From Clostridia bacterium (GTDB lineage Bacteria > Bacillota > Clostridia > Oscillospirales > CAG-272), in assembly GCA_017621415.1 (NCBI GenBank), contig JAGATD010000039.1, positions 1-43,658 on the forward strand: a DNA stretch of 43,658 bases, given 5' to 3'. The notes beneath the pieces are model-generated. The model saw only the letters and a list, made by a program, of their open reading frames with translations. It was not told the origin of the DNA and searched no databases. How positions within the stretch are numbered: position 1 is the stretch's first letter; each line of letters opens with the position of its first letter. The position numbers were made by a program, and so were the translations under genes. This document shows, piece after piece, positions 1 through 7,360 of the stretch.

Positions 1-421
1 CGTAGCGGTGGTCTTTTTGCTTGGTGCCCCTTGCGTGTCCTAATCCCGTCGCTCGAAGAGCGAGGGATTCGCAACATTGCGGAGCCTCTCGCCTAGCGAG
101 AGCTAGAAAGCGGAGCAAAATTCCTGCAGGAGCGACCACCCGTAGCGGTGGTCTTTTTGCTTGGTGCCCCTTGCGTGTCCTAATCCCGTCGCTCGAAGAG
201 CGAGGGATTCGCAACATTGCGGAGCCTCTCGCCTAGCGAGAGCTAGAAAGCGGAGCAAAATTCCCGCAGGAGCGACCACCCGTAGCGGTGGTCTTTTTGC
301 TTGGTGCTCCTTGCGTGTCCTAATCCCGTCGCTCGAAGAGCGAGGGATTCGCAACATTGCGGAGCCTCTCGCCCAGCGAGAGCTTGTAAGCGGAGCAAAA
401 TTCCCGCAGGAGCACTTACAA
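1..421. repeat. Tandem array of three 140-bp hairpin-rich repeats
   Basis: Three direct copies start at 1, 141 and 281 and differ by only a few bases. The window opens inside the array, so more copies may lie to the left. Each unit can fold three hairpins. In the first unit these are a stem of about 12 bp with one bulge at 42-69, CTCTCG/CGAGAG at 86-102, and GACCACC/GGTGGTC spanning the unit junction (134-153) followed by TTTTT, which has the shape of an intrinsic terminator. The last unit ends in a short inverted repeat, TTGTAAG (384-390) and CTTACAA (415-421), absent from the other two. Short reading frames inside the array repeat with it and are not convincing genes. Confidence 0.9.
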
Positions 422-423
422 AC

Positions 424-651
424 CTACAATTTTAAAATATCGTCGAAGCTCACATCTAAAATTTTCTTAAAAAGAATAATCTCATCGGGATAAATATGTC
501 TTTGCCCAACTTCTATCTTTGCAATCGCACTTCTTGTTATATCACATCCATGTAGTTGGAACTGTGTTGCAATGTAATCTTGTGTATATCCCAATTTTTC
601 TCTTAAAGTTCGTATATTAGTACCAATTTTCTTTTCTATTTTGCTATTCAT
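424..651 (-). CDS. Small XRE-family helix-turn-helix regulator
   Basis: This 75-residue protein is almost entirely one Cro/C1-type helix-turn-helix domain. The pattern LREKLGYTQDYIATQF followed by ITRSAIAKIEVGQRHI fits helices 1-4, and a hydrophobic tail (ILDVSFDDILKL) ends it. The start is supported by AGGAGC seven bases upstream. It is divergent from the membrane protein gene at 755, and the intergenic region contains repeated AGTGCA-type half sites around a consensus promoter. It is therefore probably a local repressor of itself and of that gene. The DNA-binding role is established for the family; the target is inferred. Confidence 0.85.
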   Translation of the reverse strand: MNSKIEKKIGTNIRTLREKLGYTQDYIATQFQLHGCDITRSAIAKIEVGQRHIYPDEIILFKKILDVSFDDILKL

Positions 652-667
652 TTTTTGCTCCTATTTT

Positions 668-733
668 AGTGCAAATGTATTGACATTATTATAGCAAAAT
701 GATATAATTGTATTGCACCTATATAAGTGCACT
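668..733 (+). promoter_or_regulatory. Consensus promoter with putative XRE operator half sites
   Basis: TTGACA (680-685) and TATAAT (703-708) are separated by exactly 17 bases and point toward the membrane gene at 755. AGTGCA (668-673), TTGCAC (714-719, the complementary half site) and the palindrome AGTGCACT (726-733) flank this promoter. The neighbouring XRE protein is the obvious candidate to bind them. The promoter is seen directly; the operator role is inferred. Confidence 0.65.
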
Positions 734-754
734 ATAAAAATAAGAGGTTTTGTT

Positions 755-1102
755 ATGAAAGTTATTAGAATCGCATTAGAATGGATTTTGTCCGGATTTA
801 TTGGTATAGCTGCGGCTTTGTTATTGAGTGTAATTACAAGCTCTAGTGTGTGTTACGTTGTAGGAGCTGTTTTGGCTGCTCTTATAGTTGGTACAATTGT
901 TGCAGGTGTTTTCTGTAACGCAAATGCTCCTGTTTTATATGGTGTTGTAGCTGGAATAATTGCGTTTTGTCTATGGTGCGGCGTGGAATATAGCATCGAA
1001 GAGAATCAAGATTTGGATATGTTTATTGCTTTATTGATATTATCACTCCCCTACATAATTACTTCATATTTCGCTCTTGTAATTTATCCGAAAATAAAAT
1101 AA
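755..1102 (+). CDS. Small four-helix membrane protein
   Basis: This is a 115-residue protein of unknown function. About four hydrophobic segments (residues about 7-28, 30-53, 56-76 and 90-112) make up nearly all of it, with a short acidic loop (EYSIEENQDLD) before the last one. The ATG at 755 is chosen over an in-frame TTG at 713 because AAGAGG lies just upstream of it and because 713 falls in the promoter/operator region. It is transcribed divergently from the XRE regulator at 424-651, which probably controls it. I do not recognise a named family. Confidence 0.7.
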   Translation: MKVIRIALEWILSGFIGIAAALLLSVITSSSVCYVVGAVLAALIVGTIVAGVFCNANAPVLYGVVAGIIAFCLWCGVEYSIEENQDLDMFIALLILSLPYIITSYFALVIYPKIK

Positions 1103-1181
1103 AACAGCCGACTGTCCTAAATATTGTACACCAAATTCTGTATAATGAAGTCACAAAACAAAAACACAAGGAGACTTCGTT

Positions 1182-1400
1182 ATGGAATACAAATTTGCAG
1201 TGGCAATACTTAATGGCGGAGAGGAGAAAATACTCGGTCTCTTCGACACAAAGGAGGATGCCGATGAATACGGCCGTCGGCACAGAGTTCCCAGAGAAAG
1301 AGGACTGCAGTATTGCTATTCCTCGCTCTTTACAAGAAACGGTCAGCAAAGAGGCGATATGAAGATGTACGACTACTATAACTTCACTTGCAACGCATAA
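1182..1400 (+). CDS. Small soluble protein of unknown function
   Basis: This 72-residue protein has a good ribosome binding site (AAGGAG, eight bases before the ATG). It is followed immediately by a hairpin terminator, so it looks like a real single-gene unit. A TATAAT at 1141-1146 could be its -10 box, but I see no good -35. The N-terminal half reads as a beta-alpha unit (KFAVAILNGGEEKILGLFDTKEDADEYGRRH), and the C-terminal part is rich in Tyr and Arg. It has no signal peptide or membrane segment. I do not recognise the family. Confidence 0.6.
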   Translation: MEYKFAVAILNGGEEKILGLFDTKEDADEYGRRHRVPRERGLQYCYSSLFTRNGQQRGDMKMYDYYNFTCNA

Positions 1401-1405
1401 AAAAG

Positions 1406-1437
1406 AAAGACAAGGCTCAAAAAGAACCTTGTCTTTT
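1406..1437. terminator. Bidirectional hairpin terminator
   Basis: AAAGACAAGG and CCTTGTCTTT form a 10-bp stem around an 11-base loop. The stem has a T-run on the plus strand and an A-run on its other side. It sits between the plus-strand small gene and the minus-strand PHP gene and can serve both. Confidence 0.85.
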
Positions 1438-1440
1438 AAA

Positions 1441-2214
1441 TTACTGAATAGAAATAATATCAGGCTTGCCAATGTAGTTAAGCTTATATTTTCTCACAAA
1501 CCATTCGGCAACCTTGAGCGAGTCACCGTCGTATGCATCCTTGGGCGTATGAGCATCTAAGCCGAATGTGACAGGGCAGCCCACCTCTTTTGCAATTTCC
1601 CAAAATCTCGGATTTGGGTAAAAGCGCCCATCTCTTATTCCGAGGAAGTTTATTTCAACAGGGATGTTGTTTTCGAGAGAGCATTGACAAATCCTTTTCA
1701 TACCCGCACGGTAAATCTCGTCGCTGCCTGTAAATTTAGCCATATCAGGATGAGCAAGATAGCTGAAAACACCGCTCTCAATACCACTGCAAACCGAGTC
1801 AACATAGGTAAAGAAACGTTCCTCGGACTCCTTAATGCTTCCGCTGCCGATAGCATCGGGATAACCGTCTGCGATATAGTGCTGACCTAAAATTAAATAT
1901 TCTGCTCCGATATTTTTCACATTTTCCAGCATTTTGTCGAAATGCGAGGGCATATACTCCATCTCAAAGCCAATGGCAATATCTATTTTGTCCGCATATT
2001 TTTTGCGCAAAGCATTTATGCTCTCAAAATAACCTTTAGCATCAGCCATCTGCATATGGCAGTCGATTTCATATCCGTCGGGAAACATGAAAGGCGCATG
2101 GTCAGAAAAGCCCATATGCTTTATTCCGCCATCAATTGCCCTTAAAATATATTCCTCATCACTACCGTTTGCGTGACCGCAGCGGTAGGTGTGTGTATGA
2201 TAATTATAATCCAT
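1441..2214 (-). CDS. PHP-domain phosphatase, histidinol-phosphatase (HisJ) family
   Basis: This 257-residue metal-dependent phosphoesterase belongs to the PHP family, which includes HisJ (L-histidinol-phosphate to L-histidinol). Metal-binding signatures are present: HTHTYRCGHA near the N-terminus, FSDHAPF near residue 38, FEMEY, LGQHY, YLAHPDM and FGLDAHTPKD toward the C-terminus. The length is normal for the family. The ATG overlaps the tyrS stop by one base (TAATG), so translation is coupled to tyrS and the gene probably falls under the tyrosine T-box. No other histidine gene is nearby, so its substrate need not be histidinol phosphate. Confidence 0.88.
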   Translation of the reverse strand: MDYNYHTHTYRCGHANGSDEEYILRAIDGGIKHMGFSDHAPFMFPDGYEIDCHMQMADAKGYFESINALRKKYADKIDIAIGFEMEYMPSHFDKMLENVKNIGAEYLILGQHYIADGYPDAIGSGSIKESEERFFTYVDSVCSGIESGVFSYLAHPDMAKFTGSDEIYRAGMKRICQCSLENNIPVEINFLGIRDGRFYPNPRFWEIAKEVGCPVTFGLDAHTPKDAYDGDSLKVAEWFVRKYKLNYIGKPDIISIQ

Positions 2215-3440
2215 TATGCCTTGTAAATAACCTTCATATAGGTCTTTTTACCCTTGCGGAGAAGCTTGCCCTCTACAAGGTCCTCTTTTGAGAAGTAGGT
2301 CTTTATGTCTGCGACCTTTTCACCGTCAACAGAAACACCGCCCTGCATAACTGCCTGTCTTGCCTCAGACTTTGACTTGCAAAGACCGCTTCTTACGAGC
2401 ATTGTGAGAATGTCGGTCTTGCCCTCAATGTAGAAGTCCTCGTCGAGCATTTCCGCAGTAGGAGCATCAGCTTCACCTCCGGCTCCAAACAGAGCCTTTG
2501 CCTGTTCCTGAGCCTTGGTTGCCTCTTCCTCACCGTGAACAAGCTTTGTAAGCTCGTATGCGAGAATTTCCTTTGCGGTATTAAGCTGAGCGCCCTCCCA
2601 GGAGTCCATTTTGTCAATCTCCTCAAGTGGCAGGAATGTGAGCATTCTTATGCACTTAAGCACATCGGCATCGCCAACATTTCTCCAGTACTGATAGAAG
2701 TCGTAGGGTGATGTTTTCTTGGGGTCGAGCCAAACCGCGCCGGATGCGGTCTTACCCATCTTCTTACCCTCGGAGTTTAAGAGCAGGGTAATTGTCATTG
2801 CGTGAGCATCTTTGCCGAGCTTACGTCTGATAAGCTCAGTACCGCCAAGCATGTTAGACCACTGGTCATCACCGCCAAACTGCATATTGCAGCCATATTC
2901 CCTGAAGAGATGATAGAAGTCGTAGGACTGCATAATCATATAGTTAAACTCAAGGAACGACAGACCCTTTTCCATTCTCTGCTTGTAGCACTCTGCCGAG
3001 AGCATACGGTTAACAGAGAAGCAAGCGCCAACCTCTCGTAACACCTCAATATAGTTAAGGTCAAGGAGCCAGTCAGCATTGTTTACCATAATAGCCTTGC
3101 CCTCGCCAAAGTCGATAAATCTCTCCATCTGTACCTTGAAGCAGTCGCAGTTGTGCTGAATGGTCTCACGAGTCATCATCTGTCGCATATCTGTTCTGCC
3201 TGAGGGGTCGCCTATCATTGCGGTTCCGCCACCGATAAGAACAACAGGACGGTTGCCTGCCATCTGCAGTCTCTTCATAAGGCAGAGAGCCATAAAGTGA
3301 CCAACGTGCAGAGAATCTGCTGTGGGGTCAAAGCCAATGTAGAATGTGGCTTTGCCGTTGTTTATCATCTCCTTAATTTCATCTTCGTTTGTTACCTGGG
3401 CAATAAGGCCTCTGGCAACAAGCTCTTCGTAAATCTGCAT
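2214..3440 (-). CDS. tyrS: Tyrosyl-tRNA synthetase
   Basis: This 408-residue class I aminoacyl-tRNA synthetase charges tRNA-Tyr with tyrosine. The HIGH signature is HVGH at residues 45-48 (within [16 protein letters not shown]). The KMSKS-like loop is KMGKT near residue 227, and an S4 RNA-binding domain occupies roughly 345-408. The ATG at 3440 has AAAGG upstream and matches the family N-terminus ([11 protein letters not shown]). The frame stays open upstream of it, but that stretch is the T-box leader and is not coding. The gene overlaps the downstream PHP phosphatase gene by one base and is controlled by the T-box riboswitch before it. Confidence 0.97.
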   Translation of the reverse strand: MQIYEELVARGLIAQVTNEDEIKEMINNGKATFYIGFDPTADSLHVGHFMALCLMKRLQMAGNRPVVLIGGGTAMIGDPSGRTDMRQMMTRETIQHNCDCFKVQMERFIDFGEGKAIMVNNADWLLDLNYIEVLREVGACFSVNRMLSAECYKQRMEKGLSFLEFNYMIMQSYDFYHLFREYGCNMQFGGDDQWSNMLGGTELIRRKLGKDAHAMTITLLLNSEGKKMGKTASGAVWLDPKKTSPYDFYQYWRNVGDADVLKCIRMLTFLPLEEIDKMDSWEGAQLNTAKEILAYELTKLVHGEEEATKAQEQAKALFGAGGEADAPTAEMLDEDFYIEGKTDILTMLVRSGLCKSKSEARQAVMQGGVSVDGEKVADIKTYFSKEDLVEGKLLRKGKKTYMKVIYKA

Positions 3441-3536
3441 TTTCCTTTTCCTTTCTGCTACCATTCCCGAAGAAAGGGCAGCACCAAGGAACTTTAATGA
3501 ATAAAATTCCCGGTATATATAAATTGATTTTTTAAC

Positions 3537-3571
3537 AAAAAAATCCTTGGAAAGCCTAAGCTCTCCAAGGA
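3537..3571 (-). terminator. T-box-regulated intrinsic terminator of tyrS leader
   Basis: On the minus strand TCCTTGGA (3571-3564) pairs with TCCAAGGA (3551-3544), followed by seven T residues. Its 5' arm shares CCTT with the antiterminator pairing, as expected for mutually exclusive T-box structures. Confidence 0.9.
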
Positions 3572-3841
3572 CGAATAAATTCCGAATTTCGAATTTCAGG
3601 TTTCGAATTTCAAATTTTCCGTGGTACCACCTTGATTCACAGATAAACGTAGGGGACAGCGCCCGGGCGTCCCGCAAAAATCTGCCTCAAAAACGTTATA
3701 ACGGTCGTTACCCGTCGCAGCCTACACAAAAAAGCTTCGGTGCGCGCTCAAAGATGTATTCACTATGTAAGCTCACGCGCCTCTCATCACCCGGCAGCTT
3801 TCTGTCTTATGCTCCACATAGCTACTTGTTCTTCTCATAGC
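3537..3841 (-). promoter_or_regulatory. T-box riboswitch (tyrosine) controlling tyrS
   Basis: The hallmark T-box sequence AAGGTGGTACCACGG reads on the minus strand at 3633-3619. The partner CGTCCTT (3573-3567) can pair with it to form the antiterminator. The competing terminator lies at 3571-3537. Upstream, a long structured leader contains GAATACATC, where TAC (3758-3756) is a plausible Tyr specifier codon, matching the downstream gene. T-boxes sense uncharged tRNA and raise synthetase expression when the amino acid is scarce. The stem I outer boundary near 3841 is approximate. Confidence 0.92.
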
Positions 3842-3856
3842 TTTAATCACTTAAAA

Positions 3857-3885
3857 ATTATACAATATTTTGCAGAAAAAGTCAA
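3857..3885 (-). promoter_or_regulatory. Promoter of tyrS leader
   Basis: Read on the minus strand, TTGACT (3885-3880) and TATAAT (3862-3857) are 17 bases apart. They lie just before the T-box leader, so the leader transcript would begin near 3850. Confidence 0.8.
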
Positions 3886-3893
3886 TACCAAAA

Positions 3894-3953
3894 TCAAAGT
3901 TTCTTCACCGAATAAACGGTGGTCTGCGTATAAACTTGTCCAGCATCGTAATA
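3894..3953 (-). pseudogene. Degenerate copy of the galM 3' end (copy 2)
   Basis: The minus strand reads YYDAGQVYTQTTVYSVKKL followed by TGA. This matches the C-terminus of the intact galM product (IYNAGEIYTQTTIYSVRKI) at most positions. Only about 20 codons are present and no start or body remains, so it cannot make an enzyme. It is the far member of a series of galM tails separated by palindromic repeats. Confidence 0.85.
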
Positions 3954-3959
3954 GCCTCT

Positions 3960-4008
3960 CCTTAGCCTTCCCCTTGGGGAAGGGGGACCGCGGAGCGGTG
4001 GATGAGGT
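3960..4008 (-). repeat. Palindromic intergenic repeat, copy A
   Basis: The core on the plus strand is CTTCCCCTTGGGGAAGG (hairpin) followed by GACCGC-GGA-GCGGT and GGATGAGG. It belongs to the same family as the copies at 4078-4126 and 14414-14460. In all three cases the CCTCATCC end lies toward the 3' end of a minus-strand gene or gene remnant. Confidence 0.85.
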
Positions 4009-4009
4009 G

Positions 4010-4070
4010 TTAAATCTTTCTTACCGAATAGACTGTTGGTCTGAGTATAAATCTCTCCCGAGTCATATAT
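4010..4070 (-). pseudogene. Degenerate copy of the galM 3' end (copy 1)
   Basis: The minus strand reads IYDSGEIYTQT in the galM frame. If one extra A is removed it continues TVYSVRKI and stop, as in intact galM. The remnant therefore has a one-base insertion and lacks the rest of the gene. It lies between two copies of the palindromic repeat, giving a direct repeat of about 117 bp made of galM tail plus palindrome. Confidence 0.85.
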
Positions 4071-4077
4071 CGCCTCG

Positions 4078-4126
4078 CCTTAGTCTTCCCCTTGGGGAAG
4101 GGGGACCGCGGTGCGGTGGATGAGGT
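4078..4126 (-). repeat. Palindromic intergenic repeat, copy B
   Basis: This copy is nearly identical to copy A (about three differences in 49 bases) and abuts the galM stop codon. On the minus strand it may serve as the 3' hairpin of the galM transcript, although it lacks a good T-run. Confidence 0.85.
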
Positions 4127-4127
4127 A

Positions 4128-5150
4128 TTAAATCTTCCTTACCGAGTAGATAGTTGTTTGAGTATAGATCTCACCTGCGTTGTAGATGCAAAGTCCTTTA
4201 TTACAGCAGTTGGGCTCTGTCTGCGCCTCAAGGCAGAATGCGCCATATTTTACAGGAGTAACACCGCCCTTAAAGGCAGGCGCATCGCCAAACTTGCCGC
4301 TGCCGAGAAATCCCGCGGTATAGAACTGAACACAGGGCTGGTCGGTGTAAACCGAAAGCTCGAGATTTCCGTTATCCACCTTTGCTCCAAGGCCGAGCGC
4401 TTTGCCGGAATAAGTCTTATGCTCCTTAGGTGTGAGAATATAATTGTGGTCATAGCTCTTGAGTGTATCGTCAAGACGTGAGCCTATAACATGAGGCTCG
4501 TTAAAGTCAAATGCTGTTCCCGCAACCGAGGGATGCTCGCCTGTGGGAATAAGCTTTTCGTTAACCTTTGAATAGCTGTCGGCATATATTGCCGCTCTGT
4601 GGTCAAAAATGATTTTTGAAAAATCGCCATGAAGATTAAAGAAAGCATGGTTGGTAAGAGCAATAGGAGTTTTTCCCTCCGGGCGGGCAAAATAGTCTAT
4701 AATTAGGTCCGAGCCCTCAAGAGTGTAGGTCACCTTTGTGAAAAGAGCGGAGGGGAAGCCGTCCTCACCGTCGGGAGAATAATAGGAGAATGTAACAGAG
4801 CTGTCGGTAGTCTCTTCTTCGTTCCAAACTCTGCATTTAAAGCCAACACCGCCATGCAGGCAGTTGCCTCTGTTACCGTCGTTTTCGGTCAGCATATAAA
4901 TAGCGCCGTCAATATTAAGCTCAGCATTTTCAATTCGGTTGCAAACTCTGCCAACGGTAACTCCCTGGCAGCTTTTATCCTCTATGTACTTTTCCAGGGT
5001 GTCAAAACCGCCCACAATATCAGTTCCAAAGGGCACAAATCTTACAAGTGTAGCGCCGTAATTTATAACATCAACCGAGCATATTTCGTTTTTTATTGTG
5101 TAAATATAAATCTCGTGACCCTCGTGTATGCCAAAAAGTCTTTTTTCCAT
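4128..5150 (-). CDS. galM: Aldose 1-epimerase (mutarotase)
   Basis: This 340-residue protein interconverts alpha and beta anomers of galactose or glucose in the cytoplasm and feeds the Leloir pathway. Recognisable motifs are the substrate-binding GNRGNCLHGG near residue 80, the catalytic-His region LTNHAFFNLHG near residue 165, and FCLEAQTEPN, which carries the catalytic Glu, near residue 310. The ATG at 5150 is preferred over the upstream in-frame 5177 because GGAG lies five to six bases before it. No other galactose gene is adjacent. Two partial copies of its 3' end lie directly downstream, suggesting past duplication here. Confidence 0.95.
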   Translation of the reverse strand: MEKRLFGIHEGHEIYIYTIKNEICSVDVINYGATLVRFVPFGTDIVGGFDTLEKYIEDKSCQGVTVGRVCNRIENAELNIDGAIYMLTENDGNRGNCLHGGVGFKCRVWNEEETTDSSVTFSYYSPDGEDGFPSALFTKVTYTLEGSDLIIDYFARPEGKTPIALTNHAFFNLHGDFSKIIFDHRAAIYADSYSKVNEKLIPTGEHPSVAGTAFDFNEPHVIGSRLDDTLKSYDHNYILTPKEHKTYSGKALGLGAKVDNGNLELSVYTDQPCVQFYTAGFLGSGKFGDAPAFKGGVTPVKYGAFCLEAQTEPNCCNKGLCIYNAGEIYTQTTIYSVRKI

Positions 5151-5262
5151 AAGCATCTCCAAATAAAAAATTAACACAATAATTATATACCATCAAAATA
5201 AAAAAGTAAAGAGCAAAAATGTATTTTTATAAGTCTTTATAAGTCTTATGGTCACGGTTGTC

Positions 5263-5291
5263 TTGACAAACTACTGTAAATATGATAAAAT
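5263..5291 (+). promoter_or_regulatory. Promoter of the aldehyde dehydrogenase gene
   Basis: TTGACA (5263-5268) and TAAAAT (5286-5291) are separated by 17 bases, about 30 bases before the GTG start. Confidence 0.85.
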
Positions 5292-5321
5292 CAGCCCAGT
5301 GAAGAAAAAAGGAGCAGGTCA

Positions 5322-6704
5322 GTGGAAAGACAAGAGATAAGCCTTATTGTAGAGCGCCAGCGCAAATATTTCTTAAGCGGAAAAACTCTTCCTGTAAAAT
5401 TCAGAATAGAGATGCTAAAGAAGCTTTATTCCTCGGTGAAGTCTAAAGAAAAGAAAATAGCCGAGGCATTAAACAAAGACCTTGGTAAATCCGAATACGA
5501 GGGCTTTATGTGCGAGATAGGGCTTGTGCTTTCGGAAATCAGCTATATGATAAAGAATACGAGGCGCTTCTCTAAGCCCGAGAGGGTAAAAACGCCTCTC
5601 GCCCAGTTTGCATCTAAAAGCTATGTGGCGAAAGACCCGTACGGCACCGTTCTTATTATGAGCCCCTGGAATTATCCTTTTTTGCTTACAATAGACCCCC
5701 TTGTCAATGCTATTGCGACAGGAAACACCGCTGTAATAAAGCCCAGCGCCTACTCTCCCACAACAAGTGATATAGTTGAGGAAATAATTTCCGAATGCTT
5801 TTCACCCGAATATGTGGAGGTGGTAACAGGCGGCAGAGCTGAAAATCAAGGCCTACTTGAAGAAAAATTTGACCTAGTGTTCTTTACAGGCAGCCAAGGG
5901 GTAGGCAAAGAGGTTCTCCGCCATACTGCCGAGCATCTGACTCCCGCTGTTTTGGAGCTTGGAGGCAAGAGCCCTTGTATTGTTGACAGTACAGCAAAAA
6001 TTAAGCTTGCCGCCCGTCGCATAGTCTTTGGTAAATTTTTAAACTGCGGTCAAACCTGTGTTGCCCCCGATTATCTGATTTGCGAGAAGAGCATCAAGGA
6101 TAATTTGGTAAGCGAAATAATAAGAGAAATTAAAAGACAGTACGGTGAAAATCCTCTGGAAAACCCAGATTACGGAAAGATTATAAATAAAAAGCACTTT
6201 GACCGACTTGTCTCATTAATTGATAAAGACAAAACCTCTTTTGGTGGAAATTCGGATGAAAAAACCGAGCAGATTGCTCCGACTGTGATAGATAATGCAA
6301 CCTGGAATGACGAAATAATGCAGGAGGAGATATTCGGTCCGCTGCTTCCCGTGCTCACATTTGAAAGCTATGATGAGCTAATTTCTCTTCTTAACGATAA
6401 GCCCAAGCCCTTGGCTCTTTACATCTTCTCTGAGGACAAATCTGCCATAAAAAAGATTACAAGCCGTGTTCGCTATGGCGGCGGTTGCGTAAACGATGTG
6501 GTTATCCACCTCGCTACAAGCGAAATGGGCTTTGGCGGAGTGGGTGAGAGCGGAATGGGCGCCTACCACGGTAGGGTTGGCTTTGATACATTTACACACA
6601 AAAAGAGCATAGTAGATAAAAAGACCTGGCTCGACCTGCCAATGCGCTATCAGCCTTATAATAAAGGACTTTATTCTAAGATGTTACACTTGTTTTTAAA
6701 ATAG
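5322..6704 (+). CDS. Aldehyde dehydrogenase, class 3-like
   Basis: This 460-residue NAD(P)-dependent enzyme oxidises aldehydes to carboxylic acids. The catalytic Cys is in GQTCVAPDY (Cys246) and the general-base Glu is in LELGGK (Glu212). The Rossmann-type segments SPWNYP, KPSAYSP and FTGSQGVGK are intact. Length and motifs fit the class 3 (YwdH/ALDH3-like) branch, which lacks a signal peptide. Translation starts at GTG with GGAG seven bases upstream. It is a single-gene unit with its own promoter and a terminator right after it. The physiological aldehyde cannot be told from the sequence. Confidence 0.93.
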   Translation: MERQEISLIVERQRKYFLSGKTLPVKFRIEMLKKLYSSVKSKEKKIAEALNKDLGKSEYEGFMCEIGLVLSEISYMIKNTRRFSKPERVKTPLAQFASKSYVAKDPYGTVLIMSPWNYPFLLTIDPLVNAIATGNTAVIKPSAYSPTTSDIVEEIISECFSPEYVEVVTGGRAENQGLLEEKFDLVFFTGSQGVGKEVLRHTAEHLTPAVLELGGKSPCIVDSTAKIKLAARRIVFGKFLNCGQTCVAPDYLICEKSIKDNLVSEIIREIKRQYGENPLENPDYGKIINKKHFDRLVSLIDKDKTSFGGNSDEKTEQIAPTVIDNATWNDEIMQEEIFGPLLPVLTFESYDELISLLNDKPKPLALYIFSEDKSAIKKITSRVRYGGGCVNDVVIHLATSEMGFGGVGESGMGAYHGRVGFDTFTHKKSIVDKKTWLDLPMRYQPYNKGLYSKMLHLFLK

Positions 6705-6711
6705 CAGTTTT

Positions 6712-6740
6712 AGCCGCTTCTTTATGAGGCGGCTTTTTTT
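6712..6740 (+). terminator. Intrinsic terminator after the aldehyde dehydrogenase gene
   Basis: AGCCGC (6712-6717) and GCGGCT (6729-6734) form the stem, followed by a run of T residues. Confidence 0.9.
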
Positions 6741-6756
6741 GTTAACATGATTTTTG

Positions 6757-6785
6757 TTGACTTTCACACTGCAATATGTTATATT
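6757..6785 (+). promoter_or_regulatory. Promoter of the P-loop kinase gene
   Basis: TTGACT (6757-6762) and TATATT (6780-6785) are separated by 17 bases, 34 bases before the ATG at 6820. Confidence 0.75.
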
Positions 6786-6819
6786 ATATATTGAAATAAT
6801 ATAAATTAAGGACAAGACT

Positions 6820-7326
6820 ATGAAAAAGACGGTTTTGGTAATAAACGGCGCGGGCGGAGTAGGCAAGGACACACTTTGCTTAATGGCTGCCAAAAAATTC
6901 AAGGTGGAAAATATATCCTCAATAACTCCTATAAAGGAGGTTGCGTCTCAGATGGGCTGGAGCGGAGCAAAGGATGACAAGTCACGAAAATTTCTTGCCG
7001 ACCTAAAACAGCTTTCGGTGGAGTATAACGATTATCCCACATCCTGGGCGGCAGAGCGCTATAAGGAATTTCTTCAGGGTGACAGAGAGGTTCTCTTTGT
7101 TCACATTCGTGAGCCCGAGGAGATTGCAAAGTTTGTCCGAGCAACAGACGGGCAGGCAAAGGCTCTTCTTATACGGGGAGGCTCCCGTATGGCAAAGAGG
7201 GAATATGGAAACGCTGCCGACGACTGCGTTGAAAACTATCATTATGACTATTATTTTGTAAATGACAAGACTCTTGAAGAGGCAGAGGCCGAGTTTTGTA
7301 AATTTATTGGCGAAATTCTTGGTTAA
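6820..7326 (+). CDS. P-loop nucleoside/nucleotide kinase-like protein
   Basis: This 168-residue protein opens with a Walker A loop GAGGVGKDT (residues 10-18), where the KDT variant resembles (deoxy)nucleoside monophosphate kinases and dephospho-CoA kinases. VLFVHIREPEEI near residue 90 looks like a strand and lid region, and the C-terminal DYYFVNDKTLEE is typical of small nucleotide kinases. AAGGAC before the ATG and a clear promoter support the start. It lies 34 bases upstream of the sugar symporter gene and may be cotranscribed with it. The substrate is unknown, and the kinase activity is inferred from the loop only. Confidence 0.75.
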   Translation: MKKTVLVINGAGGVGKDTLCLMAAKKFKVENISSITPIKEVASQMGWSGAKDDKSRKFLADLKQLSVEYNDYPTSWAAERYKEFLQGDREVLFVHIREPEEIAKFVRATDGQAKALLIRGGSRMAKREYGNAADDCVENYHYDYYFVNDKTLEEAEAEFCKFIGEILG

Positions 7327-7360
7327 TATGCCTGCTTTTTGTTAAAGAAAGGGTGAAAAA

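Noticed and set aside
21..493. Short overlapping reading frames inside the 140-bp array
   Set aside because: They repeat with the DNA unit, have no convincing ribosome binding site, and are Arg/Ala-rich products of the hairpin sequences.
3441..3677. N-terminal extension of tyrS
   Set aside because: The frame is open, but this stretch carries the T-box sequence, antiterminator and terminator, and the ATG at 3440 fits the family start.
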